Part shown: piece by piece, positions 58,509 through 64,000 of the stretch | How positions within the stretch are numbered: position 1 is the stretch's first letter | Layout of the letters: the number at the start of each line of letters is the position of its first letter | Source of the DNA: Flavobacteriales bacterium UBA6057 | GTDB lineage: Bacteria; Bacteroidota; Bacteroidia; Flavobacteriales_G; Salibacteraceae | Assembly (NCBI GenBank): GCA_002428995.1 | Contig: DIYJ01000005.1 | Span: 32,074 to 96,073, forward strand | DNA length: 64,000 nucleotides | Direction of reading: 5' to 3' | Made by a program: the position numbers and the translations under genes | Notes under the pieces: model-generated | Seen by the model: the letters and a program-made list of their open reading frames with translations, nothing else | Told to the model about the DNA's origin: nothing | The model's database searches: none

Positions 58509-59813
58509 ATGAAACACCCCATCTACCTCATCCTGCTCCTGGCCTTTCTTGCCAGCAACTTTGGAGCGTTCAGTCAGCAAGTGGACTACACTTTTGTGGA
58601 TTTCCCGGTGGTTGATTTTGTGTACAGTGAATCGGAGGACAAGATCTACGTTGTTGTCTCCAGAAGCGCAGAACGTTTGAGCAGGTCGCTCGTTCGCGTG
58701 GATCCCAATACCGGCCTGGCCGAGGATTCGCTGAGCATGGAGTTCGACCCTTCCATGATGCGAATCACGGAAAGTGGTAACTACATCTACGTTGCCTTTA
58801 GCGATCGGGGTCAGATCAGCCGTATCAACCCCAGTACGTGGGAGGTTGATCAGGAAATCGAACTGGGACCGCTTCCATTTACAAACCCATCTGCCTGGGC
58901 GATGGACTTTGTGGTGATGAATGGGTCAGACAACCGGCTGGTTGTTGCGCGCATGAGGGAAAGTGAAAACTTCCACGATCTGGTGATGTACGAGAATGGC
59001 ATACTACAGGGGCAAGCCATCACTTCTGGGTCGCAGACCGAGCTCTGTGCAAGTCCCGATGGATCCATGGTGTTTGCCTACAACTCGGTGAGCACAGGGC
59101 ATCAGTGCTACCAAATCTCCGTAAGCTCCAATGGCCTTAGCCTATTGGGGACCTACGAAGATTTGGTGGATGGCTTTCGCGATATCAAAGCTTCAGGAAA
59201 GTACGTGCTCTCAGGTTCGGGCTCCTTCATTGACGCTTTTGTCACTCCCCCTGTGGTCAAAGGCAATTTCTATCTGGGATTTCATGGCGAGAAAGCACAA
59301 GGCTACCTCATGAGCGAATATTCAGGCAGGGCGCTTTTCATCACGGATGATCTGGAATTAAGCGCTGTGAGACCCTCGCTCTATGCCTTTGACACCAACA
59401 CATTGGCTCGCCTGGACGAACGACTCGAGTTTGACTTTTCAGGAACCCCGGCAAACGGTGCACGCTCGGCAGCAGACCTTGTGCAGATATCTGCTGATCG
59501 CTATGCTGCACTTTTCAGTTCCACCTCAAGCTCCTCTTCGCACCTTGTAATCTTTGACACTCCGCCTTTATCCGTGGAGGATGCTCCGGTAGAGCAGGAA
59601 TCAATGTCCTTGTATCCCAATCCAGTGAAAGACAACCTCTTCATTCATCTTTCAGACTGTAGGGGTTGCGATGCTCAAATCCTGAACGCCCAGGGCGCTA
59701 TAGTTTCGAAGCTGATTGTAAAGAATGATGAGGCTATTGATGTAAGCCAGCTTATACCAGGAACCTACACCATTATCATAGACAAAGTGGTAAGCTCATT
59801 CGTTAAGCAATAA
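58509..59813 (+). CDS. T9SS type A beta-propeller protein
   Basis: A 434-residue secreted protein starting at ATG 58509 (KHPIYLILLLAFLASNFGAFSQQ signal); upstream codons of the frame come from the heptamer repeats and are not used. Blade-like strands recur: VVDFVYSESEDKIYVVVSRSAERLSRSLVRVDPNTG, MRITESGNYIYVAFSDRGQISRINPSTWEVDQEIELG and RLVVARMRESENFHDLVMYENG, as in lactonase/YVTN-type propellers. The end is a type A sorting domain with an extra Cys pair (MSLYPNPVKDNLFIHLSDCRGCDAQILNAQG ... SQLIPGTYTIII ... FVKQ). It is flanked by two of the three paralogous lipoproteins, so the T9SS cargo and the lipoproteins may form a surface complex; this is inference. Confidence 0.86.
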   Translation: MKHPIYLILLLAFLASNFGAFSQQVDYTFVDFPVVDFVYSESEDKIYVVVSRSAERLSRSLVRVDPNTGLAEDSLSMEFDPSMMRITESGNYIYVAFSDRGQISRINPSTWEVDQEIELGPLPFTNPSAWAMDFVVMNGSDNRLVVARMRESENFHDLVMYENGILQGQAITSGSQTELCASPDGSMVFAYNSVSTGHQCYQISVSSNGLSLLGTYEDLVDGFRDIKASGKYVLSGSGSFIDAFVTPPVVKGNFYLGFHGEKAQGYLMSEYSGRALFITDDLELSAVRPSLYAFDTNTLARLDERLEFDFSGTPANGARSAADLVQISADRYAALFSSTSSSSSHLVIFDTPPLSVEDAPVEQESMSLYPNPVKDNLFIHLSDCRGCDAQILNAQGAIVSKLIVKNDEAIDVSQLIPGTYTIIIDKVVSSFVKQ

Positions 59814-59824
59814 CCGGCCAGACA

Positions 59825-60625
59825 TTAACCTTCCAGAATAGCCGATTCGTGAACCACGGTGTTACCAGCACCATCGGTGACTGTGGTGTAAAGTCGGTAG
59901 AACTTACCCGGTTCGGCCGGAATGAACAGAATTGTGGAGACATTGTATTGGTTCTCGAAGTCTTCTCGTGCCAGCTGCTGCAATTGATCACCTGTAGAGG
60001 TTACTGACCAGAGCTCGAAGCTCATGAGACTGATTCCCGATAAATCCGTGTAGCCAGCATTCACCTGAAAACTGGTGCGTTGATTGTTGATTCGAAACTC
60101 GTAATAACCAACAAGAGGCTCAGGATCTGTGAGGTCGCCAATAGTAAAGGGAAAAAACTGCACGGAGAGATTGTTGTCAGTGTCCCATGCCTCTACCCTC
60201 AACCGGTAATTTCCTAGGATTTCGTTGTCTGGCAGAAAATCAACAGCATTCATTTCAAGCTCAAAACTGGCTGTGTAATCCATCAGCAGGATGGACTCAT
60301 CAAAGACACTAAAGTTTTGTGAAGCAGACTGGTTCCCTTCCTCACCAACCACAAATGCATTGATGCTTCTCAATCCCCGGTCATCCGAAAAATCTACTTC
60401 AAAGGAGATTGGCTCCCTTTTCCAGTCTATCACCTGCTTGGGCTCAACGATGGAGATTTCGGGGCCAGATTCGAATATGTATTCGCAGCTCCCGTCATTG
60501 AACTCCACTTCAGGGTTGTAATTAGAGGCCTCAGGATCGGGACATCCTTCTTCCGGGCTTATAACCTTCGTACATGAAGTCACTGTGGCAATGAGGCAAA
60601 CGAGACAGAGATGCAGGTTTTTCAT
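59825..60625 (-). CDS. Lipoprotein with CPDxxAxNYxxxxxxNDGSC motif (paralogue 3 of 3)
   Basis: From ATG 60625 (KNLHLCLVCLIATVTSC) this is a 266-residue lipoprotein related to the two at 56618 and 57558. After a short linker it has GCPDPEASNYNPEVEFNDGSC, then Ig-like parts (PEISIVEPKQVIDWKREPISFEVDFSDDRGLRSINAFVVG; TSFQVNAGYTDLSGISLMSFELWSVTSTGDQL; KFYRLYTTVTDGAGNTVVHESAILEG). The frame is open 23 codons upstream, but only ATG 60625 gives a signal. It is convergent with the T9SS gene, 11 bases apart. Function unknown. Confidence 0.77.
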   Translation of the reverse strand: MKNLHLCLVCLIATVTSCTKVISPEEGCPDPEASNYNPEVEFNDGSCEYIFESGPEISIVEPKQVIDWKREPISFEVDFSDDRGLRSINAFVVGEEGNQSASQNFSVFDESILLMDYTASFELEMNAVDFLPDNEILGNYRLRVEAWDTDNNLSVQFFPFTIGDLTDPEPLVGYYEFRINNQRTSFQVNAGYTDLSGISLMSFELWSVTSTGDQLQQLAREDFENQYNVSTILFIPAEPGKFYRLYTTVTDGAGNTVVHESAILEG

Positions 60626-60710
60626 GGGATAGCTTTGTGCTAAAATAGGATTCAGGTGCTTGTCAGACGCAAATATCACCGTTCGGGAAAGCATTTGACA
60701 ATTCCAGGGC

Positions 60711-61085
60711 TTAGCTCGTGTATCTGGAGCCGCTAAAAATCCAATAGATCAGTAAGGGATGAACAATGAGCAACCTCGCCCACCCTACCCAAGCTGGCAC
60801 GCACAAACCTCCGGGAACACAATTTCCTAACCGAATGAAGTGGATGTGCGCAGGAATGAATGCCAACATCAGGAGTATCAACCCGATTCCGGCCAACTTG
60901 CGCCACCGAGTAGAAAGCAACAATACCCCAAGAATGATTTCAGCGATACCACTGAGCACATTGACAAAGCCTTTGAACGGAATGTAATCAGGTATCAACG
61001 GAAGATAGAACTGCGGATTGATGAAGTGATAGAGCCCTGCAAACACAATAAAGCCCACCAAACCGAAAAAGCTGAGGCGCTTCAT
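60711..61085 (-). CDS. DoxX-like four-helix membrane protein
   Basis: A 124-residue inner membrane protein with four helices: LSFFGLVGFIVFAGLYHFINP, FVNVLSGIAEIILGVLLLSTRW, LAGIGLILLMLAFIPAHIHFI and ARLLIVHPLLIYWIF. The order GLYHFINPQFYLPLIPDYIP, then LSGIAEIILGVLLL, is typical of the small DoxX/MauE-like family. The role of these proteins is mostly unknown; some assist thiol or quinone reactions in the membrane. The ATG overlaps the stop of the preceding membrane protein gene by four bases (61082-61085), so the pair is translationally coupled. Confidence 0.82.
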   Translation of the reverse strand: MKRLSFFGLVGFIVFAGLYHFINPQFYLPLIPDYIPFKGFVNVLSGIAEIILGVLLLSTRWRKLAGIGLILLMLAFIPAHIHFIRLGNCVPGGLCVPAWVGWARLLIVHPLLIYWIFSGSRYTS

Positions 61086-61483
61086 GAAAGGCTCCAGTTT
61101 TTTTCTTTATGAACCCTCCAAAGGATCATTCCAAAAGGCACCCACCAAATGAAATCATTGGTAATCAGCGTGTAGAAAAACTCGAACGGAGCCTGACCAG
61201 TGAGGTAATTGAACACAAAGCCACTCGGACCAAAGAGTTTACCGAGGGCTCCTACCGTAATGATGGGCCAGTGCACCAGCGGGTTGTAGCTGGCCCACCA
61301 ATATCCTAGTCCATACACCCCGATAACCATTCCCATGCCCTGCCATATCATAGGATGATTGAGCGCCTCCATGCCCACAAGTTCAAAGAAGTGGTTTGGA
61401 AAGAGCACCACCCATGCTCCCCATAAAATATTGTAGATGGCCGCTAACCGGAGGGTCAGCTTCATTTGCTGATCAGTAATCAT
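61082..61483 (-). CDS. Small membrane protein, four helices
   Basis: A 133-residue inner membrane protein (the N-terminus could also be ATG 61465, MKLTLRLAAIYNILWGAW). Helices: LAAIYNILWGAWVVLFPNHFF, MIWQGMGMVIGVYGLGYWWA, WPIITVGALGKLFGPSGFVF and FIWWVPFGMILWRV. The pattern NILWGAWVVLFP, GYWWAS and VGALGKLFGP occurs in a Bacteroidota family often mislabelled alkyl hydroperoxide reductase; no peroxidase residues are present. It overlaps the DoxX-like gene by four bases and follows another membrane protein gene after 30 bases, so the three form a small operon. Confidence 0.78.
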   Translation of the reverse strand: MITDQQMKLTLRLAAIYNILWGAWVVLFPNHFFELVGMEALNHPMIWQGMGMVIGVYGLGYWWASYNPLVHWPIITVGALGKLFGPSGFVFNYLTGQAPFEFFYTLITNDFIWWVPFGMILWRVHKEKNWSLS

Positions 61484-61513
61484 GTACTCATTAACAGGCT
61501 AGCGAGAGGAATG

Positions 61514-61918
61514 TTAGAACATCCACATGGAGAGCGCAAAGGTCAGACTCCATGCAGCGGTGCGGGGCCAGTTCCATCGAATGAGTCCATCAATGTTGTT
61601 GGAAAGATCTTCACCCGCTCCTACCCTCGAATGATAAGGCACCTCCACCAGGAAGGTCACCGCCCAACTGGAGGCGATGCACAGCAATACGAGTGCATGA
61701 AGTACTTGAGGGTTGAGCCATAGCAGCCATAGATGGCCGGCCAGTTGTGCAAACATGAGCGGCAGAACAAAGTAGGTGATCAACACGGTGTAGCGCGAGT
61801 GCCAGCGCAGCAGGTCTTCATGAGCATAGTACCTAAAACCGGGATAGATGATGATCTGCACCAGCCATATGAGCAGCATGAGCCCAAAATCAACCAACAA
61901 AAGCCATTTCTCGATCAT
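61514..61918 (-). CDS. Small four-helix membrane protein, unknown function
   Basis: From ATG 61918 (MIEKWLLLVDFGLMLLIWLVQIIIYPGF) this 134-residue protein has four helices: VDFGLMLLIWLVQIIIYP, YTVLITYFVLPLMFAQLAGHLWLLW, HALVLLCIASSWAVTFLVEVP and TAAWSLTFALSMWMF. The segment QIIIYPGFRYYAHEDLLRWHSRYT resembles a widespread Bacteroidota family of unknown function. The frame continues 18 codons upstream, but that stretch is unlike a membrane protein start. It is the first gene of the three-gene membrane operon (61918 to 60711). Confidence 0.75.
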   Translation of the reverse strand: MIEKWLLLVDFGLMLLIWLVQIIIYPGFRYYAHEDLLRWHSRYTVLITYFVLPLMFAQLAGHLWLLWLNPQVLHALVLLCIASSWAVTFLVEVPYHSRVGAGEDLSNNIDGLIRWNWPRTAAWSLTFALSMWMF

Positions 61919-62097
61919 TAGTTCATGAAACGAATAAGTGAGCCTAACAGGCCAACAACGAATGAGTTGCACACTTAAGCCACGAAATAGGGTTGCAAGA
62001 ATACCTCGTCACTCAATCAGCCCAACCGCATTCTCATTCGCCCGTGTTTTTCCCGATACTCATTCATTCCTTAGACCTGAACCAAAACTAAGCACTC

Positions 62098-63876
62098 ATG
62101 AATCGAATCCTTCTACTCTCGGGGCTCGCAGCCTCGTTATTATGCTCCAACCTTCAGGCTCAGTCGGGCTGGGACTACTTTGACGGCAACAACGTTGAGG
62201 CACTGATCTCGCCCGTTGCAAACCATTTCTGGGACTACAATAGCAGTCAGTATTTCATCCCCAAAGACTCCAACACCACTTCCTTGTTCACATCTACGAT
62301 TTGGATTGGTGGTTTGGATGACAATGGTGACCTCCACTTGTCAGCGGAGCGTTTCAGACAAACCGGCTACGATTACACGCCCGGCCCGGTATCAGATCCT
62401 TCAGCTTACAACCCTCCCACCAACGGCAGCTGGGACAACGTATGGAAGATTGACCGCAGCGACCTGGATAGCTGGCTGGGCAATCCCTACAACACCCCGA
62501 TCCCCAATTCTGTAATGGACTGGCCAGGAAACGGAAATACTTCCTTAGGACAGGCCCAGCAACTGGCTCCTTTTGGAGACGCTGATGGCGATGGACAATA
62601 CAACCCGCAAGACTTTGATCACCCGATCATTAAAGGTGATCAAGCAGTTTATTTCATCTTCAATGATGACGCCACCCTCAATACTGAATCAGGCGGCCAG
62701 AAAATGGGAGTTGAAATCCATGGCATGGCTTACGGCTTCAATTGTCCGGAAGACACTGCTCTGGACAACGCACTCTTCATGGAATACACCATCATCAACC
62801 GCTCTTCAAATGACTATCACGATGTGTACGTAGGCCTGTGGAACGACATAGATCTTGGAAACGCTCAAGATGATTACGTTGGCAGTGACCCTCTGCGCAA
62901 CCTTTTCTTTGCTTATAATGGCGATCAGGAAGATGAGGATCTTCAGGGCAAAGAAGGTTTTGGAGTCAACCTTCCTGCTCAGGGAATACGACTGCTGAAA
63001 GGTCCAAAACTGGATGACAACGGCATCGATGACCAACCCGATCTTTCCTTCACTGGTAACTACAACGGCTTTGGAATGGGCGATGGTGTCATTGACAATG
63101 AAGAAGCCGGCCTCTACTCGATCATGTACCATAACAACGATCAAGGCCCAACAGGTGACCCGTCCAATGCACAAGCGCACTACAACTACATGAGGGCAAC
63201 CTGGCTGGATGGGACTCCGTTGACCTTTGGAGGAACCGGTTACGCACCGGGTGACCCGAATGCAACACCTTCCAGATTCATGTTTCCCGATTCTACAGAT
63301 ACTCTGAACTTCAGCACTGGAGGAATCACCCCCAACCCAAGCAGCAATCCCTGGACGGAAGTGACAGCCGGTAACCCACCGGGTGACAGACGTATTATTG
63401 GAAGTGTAGGACCCTTCAACCTAAGCGCGCATAACGAAAACCAGGCGAATCCAAACAGCACCAAAACCTTTACCATCGTTTATGTTTTCGCGCAGAAGAT
63501 GAACGATCGACTGGGTGCCGTTGAGAAGATGAAGGCATACTCTGATCATCTGCAAGATGTATTCGATTCCGGGGTCACGGCCTGCGGTGAGTTTCAGACC
63601 GACTACTTCCCTCTTCCCGCCTTGAGTGTGGAAGAAGCCGAAACGAAGTCTTCCATTGGTGTGTTTCCAAACCCAAGCCAGGGACAATTCGCGATCCAGA
63701 GTGATGTTGTAAACGCCACATACACGCTGCAATCTATGAGCGGCCAGATCGTGAAAACCGGAGTGATTCGAAGTGCCAATGAACTCGTGAACACATCAGA
63801 TCTGGATGCCGGAGTGTATATGTTGGATGTAGAATCTGCCAACGCACACTTCATGGAGAAAGTCGTGCTGCGATAA
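62098..63876 (+). CDS. T9SS type A secreted protein
   Basis: A 592-residue protein with signal peptide NRILLLSGLAASLLCSNLQAQ. The large middle part carries acidic Asp/Asn-rich loops (DADGDGQYNPQDFDHPIIKGDQ; DDNGIDDQPDLSFTGNYNGFGMGDGVIDNE) that look like Ca-binding thrombospondin type 3-like turns, plus features common to large Bacteroidota secreted proteins (LSAERFRQTGYDY; NALFMEYTIINRSSNDYHDVYVGLWNDIDLG; IVYVFAQ). The end is a sorting domain (IGVFPNPSQGQFAIQS ... LVNTSDLDAGVYMLDVES ... EKVVLR). The function of the main domain is not known to me. A strong terminator follows. Confidence 0.85.
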   Translation: MNRILLLSGLAASLLCSNLQAQSGWDYFDGNNVEALISPVANHFWDYNSSQYFIPKDSNTTSLFTSTIWIGGLDDNGDLHLSAERFRQTGYDYTPGPVSDPSAYNPPTNGSWDNVWKIDRSDLDSWLGNPYNTPIPNSVMDWPGNGNTSLGQAQQLAPFGDADGDGQYNPQDFDHPIIKGDQAVYFIFNDDATLNTESGGQKMGVEIHGMAYGFNCPEDTALDNALFMEYTIINRSSNDYHDVYVGLWNDIDLGNAQDDYVGSDPLRNLFFAYNGDQEDEDLQGKEGFGVNLPAQGIRLLKGPKLDDNGIDDQPDLSFTGNYNGFGMGDGVIDNEEAGLYSIMYHNNDQGPTGDPSNAQAHYNYMRATWLDGTPLTFGGTGYAPGDPNATPSRFMFPDSTDTLNFSTGGITPNPSSNPWTEVTAGNPPGDRRIIGSVGPFNLSAHNENQANPNSTKTFTIVYVFAQKMNDRLGAVEKMKAYSDHLQDVFDSGVTACGEFQTDYFPLPALSVEEAETKSSIGVFPNPSQGQFAIQSDVVNATYTLQSMSGQIVKTGVIRSANELVNTSDLDAGVYMLDVESANAHFMEKVVLR

Positions 63877-63896
63877 AAGCATCCATCAAGATAGAG

Positions 63897-63950
63897 CTGT
63901 CGCGCTTTGAGAAATCCTACCGGTTGTCTCAGCGCGACAGTTTTGTTTTT
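63897..63950 (+). terminator. Rho-independent terminator
   Basis: CTGTCGCGCT (63897-63906) pairs with AGCGCGACAG (63931-63940) and the strand continues TTTTGTTTTT (63941-63950). The loop is long (24 bases) but the stem is GC-rich and perfect. It lies 20 bases after the T9SS stop codon. Confidence 0.85.
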
Positions 63951-63961
63951 GGACGATTGGG

Positions 63962-64000
63962 TGATCAGACAATCAGATGATCAGATAATTAGGTGATTAG
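63962..64000. repeat. 8-base tandem repeat array, cut by window end
   Basis: Units TGATCAGA, CAATCAGA, TGATCAGA, TAATTAGG and TGATTAG continue to the last base. They are the same family and orientation as arm 1 at 14249 and 50838; an opposed arm would be expected beyond the window. Confidence 0.88.

Overview
The window comes from a member of the Bacteroidota, most likely a marine-type Flavobacteriales (Cryomorphaceae-like) organism. The evidence is internal: nine proteins end in type IX secretion (T9SS) sorting domains (eight type A, one type B gliding-motility type). There are also LytS/LytTR two-component pairs, a TPR/histidine kinase/receiver/AraC hybrid regulator, a FecI/FecR/SusC-like regulatory set, TAnnTTTG-type promoter boxes, and almost no Shine-Dalgarno sequences. 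Base composition is close to 50% G+C throughout, and I see no phage, IS element, CRISPR array, rRNA or tRNA.

Layout. 1-1.5 kb: the end of a T9SS cargo gene and two ExbD/TolR genes. 1.6-7.9 kb: a minus-strand block with a haem-motif (CxxCH) lipoprotein, two large paralogues whose N-termini resemble the violacein enzyme VioB, and a DedA/TVP38-like membrane protein. 8-13 kb: a small orphan gene, a type B T9SS protein with SprB-like repeats, and a Kelch-type T9SS protein. 13-16 kb: a nucleoside-phosphorylase-fold protein next to a second CxxCH lipoprotein. 16-18 kb: an ECF sigma factor overlapping an anti-sigma/beta-barrel fusion. 18-23 kb: a small and a very large T9SS protein, the latter with eight 76-residue repeats. 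23.6-28.9 kb: FecI-like sigma, FecR-like anti-sigma, TonB-dependent receptor and a YD-repeat-like protein. 28.9-36.5 kb: two tandem propeller-kinase/LytTR-regulator pairs. 36.7-43 kb: a tail-fibre-chaperone T9SS protein, an ArsR/SRPBCC operon with a visible operator, and a duplicated T9SS protein. 43-47 kb: the hybrid regulator. 47-50 kb: a TetR-like/UbiB-kinase pair and an apparently split MORN-like membrane protein. 50-55 kb: MsrA-like, cytochrome-like, DUF4403-like, ArnT-like and one unrecognised gene. 55-64 kb: a BNR-type propeller lipoprotein, three paralogous lipoproteins, three small membrane proteins and two T9SS proteins.

The feature that best fits 'structure not explained by genes' is a set of dispersed, degenerate, very short tandem repeats with unit lengths of 7 or 8 bases. 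They lie in at least eight spots between or at the ends of genes. Three 8-base arrays (consensus TGATTAGA or its complement) lie wholly inside the window, and a fourth is cut by the window end. Two of them are folded as long imperfect inverted repeats. The 7-base arrays (TTTGATC/TTGATCC, AGGCACT) occur twice as the same composite, AGGCACT units followed by TTTGATC units. Some run into reading frames and are translated as similar tails (xRIKDQS).

The most coherent candidate for an undescribed protein system is the pair of loci at 1.6-7.1 and 13.1-15.8 kb. They combine VioB-N-like proteins without the ferritin-like catalytic half, two related monohaem lipoproteins and a nucleosidase-like protein. 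All functional statements are from reading the sequence and family knowledge; no database search was possible.
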